From Vibrio penaeicida (lineage in GTDB: Bacteria; Pseudomonadota; Gammaproteobacteria; Enterobacterales; Vibrionaceae): 51,526 nucleotides of DNA. Each line of letters begins with the position of its first letter. Position 1 is the first letter of the stretch. Shown here one piece after another: positions 9,044 through 17,533 of this stretch. Both the position numbers and the translations under genes were made by a program. The DNA lies in NCBI RefSeq assembly GCF_002933855.1, contig NZ_BFAQ01000033.1:1-51526 (forward strand), given 5' to 3'. The notes under the pieces are model-generated. The model was not told the origin of the DNA. It saw only the letters and a list, made by a program, of their open reading frames with translations, and did no database searches.

Positions 9044-9492
9044 GCCCAAAATTACCATAGAAATTACTCGGAATATTCTGCTTTGATCCCCCTTTAGCTG
9101 CTCTACTCTCACTCTTATCTGAAGAGTACAGCAGCAAAAATTAGCGCAGCGCTTTCTACCCAATGCCTCCACCTCCTTTCTCTTTTATCTGACTTAATTG
9201 TGAGAAACACATAATAAAAATCACACAAATGCGAAATATTCGTGTGTCAGATTAAATCCATTGATGTGATTTAATCGCTTGCGAGCGTTCAATTATTGAG
9301 CAATTCACAGTATATCAATATGCACTCTTCGTCTTATTGAACCGTGTAATCATATTTGATATGGCTAAATTAAAGCAGTTGTGTTGTAGCTCATAAGTTT
9401 GAATGGAATGCCCCTAACAATGTGAATTCGTCTGGAAATACTCCGCCCTATTCGCATTGATCATGAAAACGGAAGATTAAGGATAGAGCCAC
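9044..9492. promoter_or_regulatory. promoter region of the organophosphate importer cassette, with two inverted repeats
   Basis: About 450 bases with no gene. It contains CACACAAAT (9222-9230) facing ATTCGTGTG (9238-9246), one mismatch, and immediately after it GATTAAATC (9250-9258) facing GATTTAATC (9268-9276), a perfect 9-bp pair. The two adjacent palindromes lie 215-270 bases before the binding-protein start and look like operators. I could not match them to PhoB or another known box. Confidence 0.45.
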
Positions 9493-10449
9493 ATGGAAAA
9501 GACACACTTAATGACCAAGATACTCACCTCGCTGTTATTTTTTTATTCAGCGATATCTGTTGGTGGAAACGTTGTTGTTTACACCGCGCACGGACCAGAA
9601 ATATACGAACCACTTTTTAAGGAGTTTCGAAAAATAAATGGCGATATCAAAATCGATGTTGTTGTGTTGGGAACGGGAGAAATGTTCCAGCGAGTTCGGG
9701 CTGAACAATCCAACCCCGCTGCCGATTTAACGTTTGGCGGACCCGTTCAAAGTTACGACATTAATGCCGATTTATATCAAGCCTCTACGCTGGACGCTGA
9801 CAAAATGGCCATGATCAAAGATGGCGACAGCCGATGGCACGCATTTACGGTATTTACCCAGCCGTTATTGGTAAACACCCACTTAGTCAAACCTTCTGAA
9901 TACCCTACTACTGTCGCCTCTTTGCTCGATACAGATTGGTCTAAAAAAGGCGGATTACTGCTCGCCAACCCTAACCATTCAGGCACGGGATACTCCATTG
10001 TCGCTGGTCTTGCCAACGGAATGGGTTGGGATTTCACCACTCAATTAATTAAAACGGCTAAAGCAGTACCTGGGTCGACACCTATGTTCAATGGTGTGAA
10101 GGATGGGGAAGCCGCAGCGGGATGGATCAATGAAGATCTCGGCGCAAAATGGGAAGCACAAGGTCTGCCCGTAAAAATGATTTATCCAACGGATGCTTTA
10201 ACGGTTCAAGTTGATGCATACGGGTTAGTTCAAAACGCACCTAATGCTCAAGATGCTAAAAAACTGATGGCGTTCATTGGCAGTGTTAAGGGGCAAGAAA
10301 TCGCAGTTAAAACCATCAATCGCCGTTCAGTCAGAACAGATGTAAAACCCCCTGTCGGTCTTCCTAAACTTGGTGAGTTACCTTTGTTTCCTGCGAAGGA
10401 ACCTCAAAGCATAGTGAACGCGCGGTTCACCAAAATTCTTGAGAAATAA
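9493..10449 (+). CDS. ABC transporter periplasmic binding protein, AfuA/FbpA type
   Basis: A 318-residue exported protein. The first 25 residues form a signal peptide (KILTSLLFFYSAISVGG), and the mature protein opens with NVVVYTAHGPEIYEPLFKEF, the usual start of family 1 solute-binding proteins annotated for Fe(III), sugar phosphates or phosphonates. Later text includes GTGYSIVAGL and FNGVKDGEAAAGWINED. AfuA of Actinobacillus binds glucose-6-phosphate and relatives although first annotated as an iron protein. The neighbours (fused permease, ATPase and an inositol-polyphosphate-phosphatase-like enzyme) favour an organophosphate over iron. AGGA lies upstream of the chosen ATG; Met7 at 9511-9525 is a possible alternative region. 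Confidence 0.82.
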   Translation: MEKTHLMTKILTSLLFFYSAISVGGNVVVYTAHGPEIYEPLFKEFRKINGDIKIDVVVLGTGEMFQRVRAEQSNPAADLTFGGPVQSYDINADLYQASTLDADKMAMIKDGDSRWHAFTVFTQPLLVNTHLVKPSEYPTTVASLLDTDWSKKGGLLLANPNHSGTGYSIVAGLANGMGWDFTTQLIKTAKAVPGSTPMFNGVKDGEAAAGWINEDLGAKWEAQGLPVKMIYPTDALTVQVDAYGLVQNAPNAQDAKKLMAFIGSVKGQEIAVKTINRRSVRTDVKPPVGLPKLGELPLFPAKEPQSIVNARFTKILEK

Positions 10450-10450
10450 G

Positions 10451-10513
10451 GCGCTTGAGAATTCAAGCTCTTGAGAATTGAAGCTCTTGAGAATTGAAGC
10501 TCTTGAGAAATAG
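10451..10513 (+). repeat. 16-bp tandem repeat between binding protein and permease genes
   Basis: Units of GCTCTTGAGAATTGAA: 10451-10466 (two changes), 10467-10482 (exact), 10483-10498 (exact) and a partial copy 10499-10513 ending GAGAAATAG. The end of the upstream coding sequence (ATTCTTGAGAAATAAG) looks like a further copy, as if the array arose from the 3' end of the gene. Confidence 0.85.
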
Positions 10514-10546
10514 ATATTTGCGCATTTCTAGTCCAGACGTAATAGC

Positions 10547-10591
10547 GGTGTAATTGGTGTAATTGGTGTAATTGGTGTAATTGGTGTAATG
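10547..10591 (+). repeat. 9-bp tandem repeat running into the permease start codon
   Basis: Five head-to-tail copies of GGTGTAATT (10547, 10556, 10565, 10574 exact; 10583-10591 is GGTGTAATG). The ATG of the permease is formed by the last copy, and each copy supplies a GGTG that could act as a weak ribosome-binding site. A change in copy number would keep the reading frame but alter the leader. Confidence 0.9.
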
Positions 10592-12577
10592 AAGATAACG
10601 GCATGGAAAACCTATACATACTTCTGCATTTTTGGGGCGATAGTATTTATCGTGTTGCCTCAACTATGGATATTAACGACGTCGTTCCAACGGGACGGCG
10701 GGGTTTTTACCATTGAAGTAACCCCGACAAAACTTGCATTGGTAAATGACGATTTAGAGCAATTTCAGAAATTATCATCAACTAACACCGCTATTTCTCT
10801 CGCTAGAAATGAGCTGAAAATAGACATTGAAAGATTAACGGAAACACAGACTCAACTTACGTTAAACGAACCGATAGAATCTGCGAAAAAAACGGGACAA
10901 AGAAGCCTGTTCTTAGTGAGCCCTTCAGGGCAATTTGTTATTAAACAAACCGTGGTCAACCAACTCAATTTTGGGCAAGAATTGAAACGTAAGGTGCCTT
11001 TCGAGATTGAAGTGGCAAAACAACGCGTTTTGATTTCTCACCAAGAAGATGCGTATTTAACGTTTAGCGACCAAATGGAAAGTTGGTCATTGCAGGCTTA
11101 TTCAGATTTTTTTGGTAAATCTCGATACCTAAGTGCGCTATCTAATAGCCTTATCGTTACCTTTGTTTCTGCCTTCTTTGCGACTGCGTTAGCGGTTCCC
11201 CTTGCTTGGTTAGTCGCAAGGTACAACTTGAAGTACAGAAAGCTAATCATCATAGCCATAGCGATGGCTTCCGTCGCTCCACCATTCTTGGGGGCATATT
11301 CTTGGAGAATGCTTTTGGGTTCACAAGGACTGCTCACCGAACTGCTTGGTTTGGATTGGTCGATCATGGGATTACACGGCGTTATCTGGGTCGTTATATG
11401 GTTAGCCTTCCCTATTGTTTTTTTAACCACTCTTGATTCATTTGAAGGATTAGACGCATCATTAAGAGAATCAGCATTAAGCCTTGGAGCGTCTAACTTT
11501 AAAGCTTTCTTAACCGTTGAGGTGCCTTCTTGCTTACCCGGTGTGATTACGGGCTTGTATATGTCCGCTATGGTTGCTTTTTCCGACTTTGGTACACCGT
11601 TCATATTGTCACTCGATATGGAGGTCCTCCCAATGTTGATCTACAAAGAGTTTCTGAACGAGGTGGGCGGTAATACGAGCATTGCCAGTGTTGCGAGTGT
11701 TGTTATGGTGGTGGTTGCCACGCTTTTTCTGACTTTTCAGCGATTGATACTGGCATCCAAAACTTTCTCGTCTGTTTCTGTTAAAAAAGCGCCGCTGTTA
11801 GACGTCACACCCAAAATTAAAGGCATTGCTTATGGGCTCGCCACTTTCATGATTGCCATGGCTTTTCTCCCTCATGTCACTGTGTTGATTGTTTCATTTT
11901 TAAAGTGGCAAGCAGGGATGGTGACCAGCATATTCACTCTGCAAAACTATTATGACGTATACGACACTCAACTCAATTCAATATGGGTCAGTTTATCTAC
12001 TGCTGGTGCTGCTACTGTTATGGCACTGTTTTTCGGTAGCACCATTGCCTACATTATCGTCAGAAAGCGCTTTCCTATTATCAGCCCTGTCATCAATAAC
12101 CTGACCATGCTGCCCTACATTATTCCTGGGACTGTCTTTGCCATCGGCTACATATACTCATTTAACGACGGGGTATTAACCCTTACTGGCACTTGGTGGA
12201 TACTGACTATTGCGTACTTAATTAGGAAACTGCCCTATGCCATTAAAATGGGAGAGTCGACTCTCTATCAAGTACACCCATCACTTGAAGAGGCCGCAAC
12301 CAGCCTTGGCGCGCACCCTGTAAAAGTTTTCTACACAATAGTTGTCCCTATGATTTTAAGTGGTGCTGTCACTGGCGCTACGCTCGTGTTCATGCAATCT
12401 GTGACAGAGCTTAGTGCCACTATTCTCTTGTTTCGTCCTCCTTGGCGCCCCATGTCTGCTGTGTTGTTTGAATACACCGTGGCACCAGGAAGCAACTTTG
12501 GCATCGCAGCATCGCTCGCCGTCATCATGATGGTCATCATTTATTTCCCACTCTACTTTGTGTTCAAAAAACGTTAG
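10589..12577 (+). CDS. fused ABC permease (two membrane domains), FbpB/AfuB type
   Basis: A 662-residue inner-membrane protein carrying both permease halves in one chain. After a first membrane helix (10-32) there is a periplasmic insert of about 135 residues (35-170), then two BPD_transp_1 domains. Their EAA loops are seen at about residue 291 (ESALSLGASNFKAFLTVEVP) and about 564 (EAATSLGAHPVKVFYTIVVP). Fused permeases of this kind occur in FbpB, AfuB and related systems; the N-terminal periplasmic insert is uncommon. The gene lies 139 bases after the binding protein with repeats between, and 10 bases before the ATPase start, so the cassette is one operon. The only start-site signal is the GGTG repeat. 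Confidence 0.88.
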   Translation: MKITAWKTYTYFCIFGAIVFIVLPQLWILTTSFQRDGGVFTIEVTPTKLALVNDDLEQFQKLSSTNTAISLARNELKIDIERLTETQTQLTLNEPIESAKKTGQRSLFLVSPSGQFVIKQTVVNQLNFGQELKRKVPFEIEVAKQRVLISHQEDAYLTFSDQMESWSLQAYSDFFGKSRYLSALSNSLIVTFVSAFFATALAVPLAWLVARYNLKYRKLIIIAIAMASVAPPFLGAYSWRMLLGSQGLLTELLGLDWSIMGLHGVIWVVIWLAFPIVFLTTLDSFEGLDASLRESALSLGASNFKAFLTVEVPSCLPGVITGLYMSAMVAFSDFGTPFILSLDMEVLPMLIYKEFLNEVGGNTSIASVASVVMVVVATLFLTFQRLILASKTFSSVSVKKAPLLDVTPKIKGIAYGLATFMIAMAFLPHVTVLIVSFLKWQAGMVTSIFTLQNYYDVYDTQLNSIWVSLSTAGAATVMALFFGSTIAYIIVRKRFPIISPVINNLTMLPYIIPGTVFAIGYIYSFNDGVLTLTGTWWILTIAYLIRKLPYAIKMGESTLYQVHPSLEEAATSLGAHPVKVFYTIVVPMILSGAVTGATLVFMQSVTELSATILLFRPPWRPMSAVLFEYTVAPGSNFGIAASLAVIMMVIIYFPLYFVFKKR

Positions 12578-12587
12578 GAATATCCCT

Positions 12588-13664
12588 ATGCCTCATCAAG
12601 CTGTTCAACCATTGAGAGTAACGATTGACAACACTTCCGTTGAATTTGATGGCGTTCCTGCCATAGAAAATGTTGAACTAACCATAGACCCCGGCGAGTT
12701 GTTTACACTTTTAGGTCCCTCTGGTTGTGGCAAAACAACACTGTTAAGAGCTATCGCGGGTTTCAACACCGTGTCTAATGGTGAGATCCGTTTTAATCAA
12801 AAAAACGTTATTCATATTCCTGCTTGGAAAAGAGACATAGGGTTCGTCTTTCAAAACTACGCACTGTGGCCGACAAAAAACATATTCAACAATGTCGCTT
12901 ACGGTCTACATCAAAGAAAAGTAAGTAAACAGGAAGTCACTCGCCGAGTAGCCGAAGTGCTGGATTTAGTGGGGTTATCGGATTCCATTCATCAATTCCC
13001 TTCACAGCTCTCTGGCGGTATGCAGCAAAGAGCCGCCTTAGCCAGAGCATTAGTAATTGATCCACCTTTACTCTTGTTAGATGAGCCCCTGTGTAATCTA
13101 GATGCAAAGCTTAGGGTTAGCCTGCGCAGAGGGATAAGGGATATTCAACGGCGTCTAGGTATTACAGCAATTTATGTTACCCATGACCAAGAAGAAGCAC
13201 TGGATATTTCTCACCGCATTGCAGTGATGTACAAAGGGAGCATCGTCCAAGTCGGCACTCCCGAAAACATTTATCAAGAGCCCATTAATGCATTTGTTGC
13301 CGACTTCATTGGCAGAGCGGTGTTTATACGGGGAAAACTGCTCGATAAATCGACTATAGAGCTCACGAACGGGGATAAAATACACACGTCTTTCCCTGCA
13401 AAACTTAACGGCAATCTTGAAGATATTTGCTGTGTATTCTGCCGCCCTGAAGAGTTGAAAGTTGTCCCAGAAACAGAAGCTAACTTCACTGCCATCATCC
13501 AGTCCGTTTCTTATTTGGGCAATTTTTATCAATACCTCGTTGAATTATCAGACAGTCAGGAGGTGATTGTTGAAACACAAGAACAATTCCCGGAAAAACA
13601 AGTCATCGGGCTTGCTTTTAAGAAGCTGACTGGCTTCCATCAAATGCCTCAAGATTTTTCTTAA
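12588..13664 (+). CDS. ABC transporter ATPase of the organophosphate importer cassette
   Basis: A 358-residue cytoplasmic ATPase. Visible motifs are Walker A LLGPSGCGKTTLL (residues 41-53), Q-loop VFQNYALWP, signature LSGGMQQRAALARAL, Walker B LLLLDEPLCNLD and the switch histidine in YVTHDQEEALD. A C-terminal TOBE-like regulatory domain follows (about 235-358). The start is placed at 12588 (MPHQAV) because AGGAATATCCCT precedes it; an earlier in-frame start would overlap the permease. It is 10 bases after the permease stop and 18 bases before the phosphatase start. Confidence 0.92.
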   Translation: MPHQAVQPLRVTIDNTSVEFDGVPAIENVELTIDPGELFTLLGPSGCGKTTLLRAIAGFNTVSNGEIRFNQKNVIHIPAWKRDIGFVFQNYALWPTKNIFNNVAYGLHQRKVSKQEVTRRVAEVLDLVGLSDSIHQFPSQLSGGMQQRAALARALVIDPPLLLLDEPLCNLDAKLRVSLRRGIRDIQRRLGITAIYVTHDQEEALDISHRIAVMYKGSIVQVGTPENIYQEPINAFVADFIGRAVFIRGKLLDKSTIELTNGDKIHTSFPAKLNGNLEDICCVFCRPEELKVVPETEANFTAIIQSVSYLGNFYQYLVELSDSQEVIVETQEQFPEKQVIGLAFKKLTGFHQMPQDFS

Positions 13665-13682
13665 CCTCGGGATAAAGTAAGT

Positions 13683-15038
13683 ATGAGCATGCAAAACAAT
13701 CCAATACTTCCAGCATGGGCTGGCAAGCATTTTCATTGGCACTATGTTTTGGCTAATAACATGCCTTACCCTGTTCATACTGGGGTTTATCCTTCCCAAC
13801 TGGCTATTCCAGAAACACACACGCTGCAACACTGCTATTTTTTTGGACGACACGGGTGTAGGTATGCTGCCGAGCACCACGAATACCCAGAAACTTGGTT
13901 TAACAGGCTTAAGCCCCTTTTTCATTCTCACCCTTTAACAAAACAAGGGTGCCAGCTTTGGGCGTACATCCAGGCATTCATTGAAAAATACCCAAAAGAT
14001 AAAGAAGGGCAGCTGTCTTCGAGAGGGTATACGGAGGCTCTCGGCATTGGATATCGAATTGCGGGTAGCTTCAGAAATCATTCGATCGAGTTAACAACAG
14101 GGACTTCGCAGGTATTTCGGGCGAATCAAACTCAAGATGCCTTTTGTGAAGGCGCAGCTAAAAACAGACGATTCACTCATCACGATAAAGGCACATCAGC
14201 TCGCTTCTTTGTTAACCCTCACGATGAACACGAGAGTAACCACCTCAACTTGTTCTTTCATCGTTACCTTAAACCCGCAATTAATCGGGCTCGGCAACCA
14301 GATCTTGAGTTTCATTCCACTTTATCCCCTAACCGAGTCGTAAACATGGCTCGTCATTTTATAGACGTGGATTCAAAAGAAGATGCCAGCGAATTTCTGT
14401 ATTGCTTGTATCGCTTGGTTCAGCAAGAAGAAATGACCTTAGAGAAAGAACTCTTCATAGAGAAAGACTCGATCACTGAAGACGATGGAAAAATAGCCGG
14501 CGTCTTTGCACAGGCATTGTTGAAGGAAAAAGGGACCGAGATCTATAGCTGGCTGCGTGATATGGTGCTCTGGGAATACTATTACTATTTTGGGAATGCT
14601 CACCAAAATCAAAATTGTCAGCCTGTGCTGTGTCAGCCCATTCTATTCGATATGGTCGAAACTCTTCATTCGAATGTTAATACGGGCATCACAGCTTATT
14701 TTGGTCATGATGGTGCGGTGGCGGGTTTACTTTCCGTACTTGGGCTGCTTTCCGAGCAAGGTTACGACACTCATAGAATGAAAAGCTGGAGAGATTACGG
14801 GCATATCACGATGGGCGCAAATATTTGTGTCCAGCTCATAACCGATGAATCTAGACAGCACTTTGTTAGATTGTTAGTGAATGAGCGCTTAGTGCCATGG
14901 CCTTTTGTTCAACACGACCTCGCAACGGGTATACCCCTCATACAGTTTCAAGAACACTACAAAGCTGTGCTGTCAGCAATACCTGATCATCAAAGTTTTG
15001 CTGATATGTTAGGGCGCGTAAACCTAACCCTAGAATGA
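13683..15038 (+). CDS. histidine phosphatase, MINPP/phytase-like, without signal peptide
   Basis: A 451-residue protein of histidine phosphatase clade 2. The catalytic RHG lies at residues 56-58 (YFFGRHGCRYA), the GQLSSRGYTEALGIGYRIA segment and TSQVFRANQTQDAF match the substrate-pocket blocks, and FGHDGAVAGLLSVLGL near residue 340 corresponds to the second catalytic block of multiple inositol polyphosphate phosphatases. Here it reads His342-Asp343, as in HD-type phytases, rather than HAE. Phytases of this group are normally exported, but this one starts MSMQNNPILPAWAG with no signal peptide, so it should act in the cytoplasm on something the preceding ABC system brings in. Substrate specificity is inference. 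Confidence 0.82.
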   Translation: MSMQNNPILPAWAGKHFHWHYVLANNMPYPVHTGVYPSQLAIPETHTLQHCYFFGRHGCRYAAEHHEYPETWFNRLKPLFHSHPLTKQGCQLWAYIQAFIEKYPKDKEGQLSSRGYTEALGIGYRIAGSFRNHSIELTTGTSQVFRANQTQDAFCEGAAKNRRFTHHDKGTSARFFVNPHDEHESNHLNLFFHRYLKPAINRARQPDLEFHSTLSPNRVVNMARHFIDVDSKEDASEFLYCLYRLVQQEEMTLEKELFIEKDSITEDDGKIAGVFAQALLKEKGTEIYSWLRDMVLWEYYYYFGNAHQNQNCQPVLCQPILFDMVETLHSNVNTGITAYFGHDGAVAGLLSVLGLLSEQGYDTHRMKSWRDYGHITMGANICVQLITDESRQHFVRLLVNERLVPWPFVQHDLATGIPLIQFQEHYKAVLSAIPDHQSFADMLGRVNLTLE

Positions 15039-15070
15039 AAAAATTAAGCCATATTGACTCGACCGTTATC

Positions 15071-15952
15071 TTATAAAGTTAGCTTTGGCTGAATAAAATC
15101 GATGAACACCGAAATACGCTTAGCGACGGACGACGATCGATAATACACAGCATTGATCTTTTCTCTTTCAGTGTTAGGGATTTTTTCGGATTCAAGCAAT
15201 GGAATGAGCCGGCCTTCCTCGATGTCTTTCTTCACCATAAAGCCAGATAGGCAGGATATACCGTTCCCCGCTAAAGTTAGCTGGCGAACCGTCTCGCCAT
15301 TACTGGATACAAAGTTCGGTTTTAACGTCTCAAACCCTTTTAACGGCCAATGATTTAATACTTTGGGCCCTGAAAACCCGATGATGTCGTGGGCAGAAAG
15401 GTCACTATTTTTTTGGGGAATACCACGTCGGGCGAGGTAGTCAGGCGAAGCAACAATGTACAACGCACTTTTACCCAGCGGTTTCGCGTGAAGTGTAGAG
15501 TCGTTTAGCTGCCCAATCCGAATCGCCAAGTCGGTTTTCTTCTCTAATAAATCCACAAACCCTTCATTCGACGTCAATTCCAACTGGATGTTAGGAAACG
15601 CGTCGTTAAATGGCTTAACCAATGGCACTAATTGATGGAAAACAAATGGGCTTGCTGCGTCGACCCGCAACCGACCTTTGGGCAGATCGCCACGGGAAAT
15701 GACCTCTTCTTCTGCTTGTTGGATTTGCATCAAACCTAGCCTAACCGTATCGACAAACTGACGTCCTTCTTCTGTAAGCTCTACCCGACGTGTCGTTCGA
15801 TTAAAAATGGAGACATTAAGCTGACGCTCAACCTTACTCACCGCACGCGACACACGTGCCACCTGTATGTTTAATGCTTCGGCTGCGGCTGAAAATCCCC
15901 CTGAATCCACCACCGCCAGTAACATTTCTAAATCATCCGATCGGGTTAGCAT
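15071..15952 (-). CDS. LysR-family transcriptional regulator
   Basis: A 293-residue protein with the LysR winged helix at the N-terminus (EMLLAVVDSGGFSAAAEAL and RVSRAVSKVERQL) and an effector-binding domain (about 90-290). AGAGAG precedes the ATG. It is divergent from the MFS efflux gene with a 203-base shared region, so it most likely controls that gene, in the way of many LysR/MFS pairs. The effector is unknown. Confidence 0.92.
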   Translation of the reverse strand: MLTRSDDLEMLLAVVDSGGFSAAAEALNIQVARVSRAVSKVERQLNVSIFNRTTRRVELTEEGRQFVDTVRLGLMQIQQAEEEVISRGDLPKGRLRVDAASPFVFHQLVPLVKPFNDAFPNIQLELTSNEGFVDLLEKKTDLAIRIGQLNDSTLHAKPLGKSALYIVASPDYLARRGIPQKNSDLSAHDIIGFSGPKVLNHWPLKGFETLKPNFVSSNGETVRQLTLAGNGISCLSGFMVKKDIEEGRLIPLLESEKIPNTEREKINAVYYRSSSVAKRISVFIDFIQPKLTL

Positions 15953-16109
15953 GTCTACTCTCTACATTCATAAGCTGAAATCATTTTATTGCATATTCCA
16001 CAAAAGTCATTTGTTAAAACCTCTATTTTTAACAATTATTAGATTCCGCATAATTCGCCTCTATTCATTGGGACAAGTACGAAACACACCACTATCGAAC
16101 GATACGTGC

Positions 16110-16139
16110 TTCTCAGAACTATCATTCTCAGAACTGTCA
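16110..16139 (+). repeat. 15-bp tandem duplication in the leader of the MFS gene
   Basis: TTCTCAGAACTATCA is followed directly by TTCTCAGAACTGTCA (one mismatch), ending 16 bases before the MFS start codon and just ahead of its GGAGAG ribosome-binding site. Each unit contains an inverted pair (TTCT/AGAA) that could bind a regulator. Confidence 0.75.
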
Positions 16140-16155
16140 TGGAGAGAACAACACT

Positions 16156-17343
16156 ATGCCTTTAGCCCTTCTCGCATTAACGCTCAGCGCTTTTGCTATC
16201 GGGACCACCGAATTTGTCATTGTAGGGCTCATTCCTACAATGGCTGCCGATTTACAGGTTTCCTTACCCTCTGCTGGATTATTAGTTAGCCTATATGCGC
16301 TCGGCGTCGCGATCGGCGCACCCGTTTTAACCGCACTTACTGGAAAATGGAATCGCAAACACGTGCTTCTTTTCGTGATGAGCTTGTTTGTGACCGGAAA
16401 CTTGGTGGCTTGGCAAGCGCCAAACTACGATACGTTGATCGTTGCTCGCATATTGACGGGGCTGGCTCATGGGGTATTTTTCTCGATAGGTTCGACCATT
16501 GCCACGGGGTTAGTACCAAAAGAAAAAGCCGCCAGCGCGATAGCCATTATGTTTACAGGTTTAACCGTAGCTCTAGTAACAGGCGTACCTTTGGGTACCT
16601 ATATTGGCCAAACTTTTGGCTGGCAAGCCACTTTCTTAACTGTCGCCGTGCTTGGCTTAATTGCATTGATTTTCAGTTTGCTCCTTGTGCCAAACAATTT
16701 AAAGCAACCACCAGCCACCAAGCTGTCTTCGCAACTTCGAGTGCTCACTCATCCTCGCCTATTGCTTGTCTATGCCATTACCGCTTTGGGATATGGCGGC
16801 ACCTTTACCGCGTTCACTTTCTTAGCTCCTATTCTTGAGCAAGTCTCTGGTTTTAGCTCAAGCGCCATTGGTTTGATCATGTTGGTGTACGGCGTTTCAG
16901 TGGCAGTGGGTAATATTTGGGGTGGGAAAATGGCCGACAAAATGGGGCCAATCAAAGCCCTCACTATTATCTTTTCTGGTCTCGCGACTATTTTGGTCGT
17001 CTTTAACTTTACGGCGGTTAACCCAATTGCCGCGACTGCAACCATTTTAATTTGGGGCGCATTTGCATTCGGTAACGTACCTGGGTTGCAAGTCTATGTG
17101 GTCAACTTGGCAGAGAAACACACACCTGACGCGGTCGATGTCGCATCTGGGTTGAACATCGCTGCATTTAATGTCGGCATTGCTTTAGGTGCTTGGGGTG
17201 GCGGGCTTATTGTGGCAGAAGCGGGATTAATGCATACACCTTGGGTGGGTGCCGTTATCGTTGTTATAGCCATTGCGCTCACTCGATTCAGTGGGAAGTT
17301 AGACAAAAATCAAGAATTCGAGCTCACCAAGCAGACGGTTTAG
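16156..17343 (+). CDS. MFS efflux transporter, AraJ/YdhP type (DHA1)
   Basis: A 395-residue protein with twelve predicted membrane helices. The start MPLALLALTLSAFAIGTTEF and VGLIPTMAADLQVSLPSAG are characteristic of the AraJ/YdhP branch of drug/sugar:proton antiporters; motif A is seen as GKWNRKH after helix 2. These proteins export sugars, drugs or metabolites using the proton gradient; the substrate is not evident. GGAGAG lies nine bases before the ATG. The divergent LysR gene is the likely regulator. Confidence 0.9.
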   Translation: MPLALLALTLSAFAIGTTEFVIVGLIPTMAADLQVSLPSAGLLVSLYALGVAIGAPVLTALTGKWNRKHVLLFVMSLFVTGNLVAWQAPNYDTLIVARILTGLAHGVFFSIGSTIATGLVPKEKAASAIAIMFTGLTVALVTGVPLGTYIGQTFGWQATFLTVAVLGLIALIFSLLLVPNNLKQPPATKLSSQLRVLTHPRLLLVYAITALGYGGTFTAFTFLAPILEQVSGFSSSAIGLIMLVYGVSVAVGNIWGGKMADKMGPIKALTIIFSGLATILVVFNFTAVNPIAATATILIWGAFAFGNVPGLQVYVVNLAEKHTPDAVDVASGLNIAAFNVGIALGAWGGGLIVAEAGLMHTPWVGAVIVVIAIALTRFSGKLDKNQEFELTKQTV

Positions 17344-17357
17344 CAACAGAGCCACGA

Positions 17358-17395
17358 TCAATACGCCGAATACTCCGGCGTATTGGTCGCTTTTC
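17358..17395 (+). terminator. terminator after the MFS gene
   Basis: AATACGCCG (17360-17368) pairs with CGGCGTATT (17376-17384), loop AATACTC, followed by TCGCTTTTC. It starts 17 bases after the MFS stop codon. Confidence 0.75.
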
Positions 17396-17533
17396 ATTTC
17401 AATCATATGCCCTCCTATCAAATCCTCTCTTCAGTGCTACTTATACGTCATCAGAATAACTATTTGAGTAAAGAGTCACTTTTCAGGCATGCTTATTTAA
17501 GGATTTCTCATTAATGACGTAAAAGGAATTTGA

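Noticed and set aside
10451..10591. A CRISPR array
   Set aside because: The repeats are short and directly tandem, with no spacers and no cas genes.
9493..13664. Reading the importer as an iron(III) system
   Set aside because: Family resemblance alone allows it, but the linked phosphatase and lack of any iron gene or Fur-like box make an organophosphate more likely.
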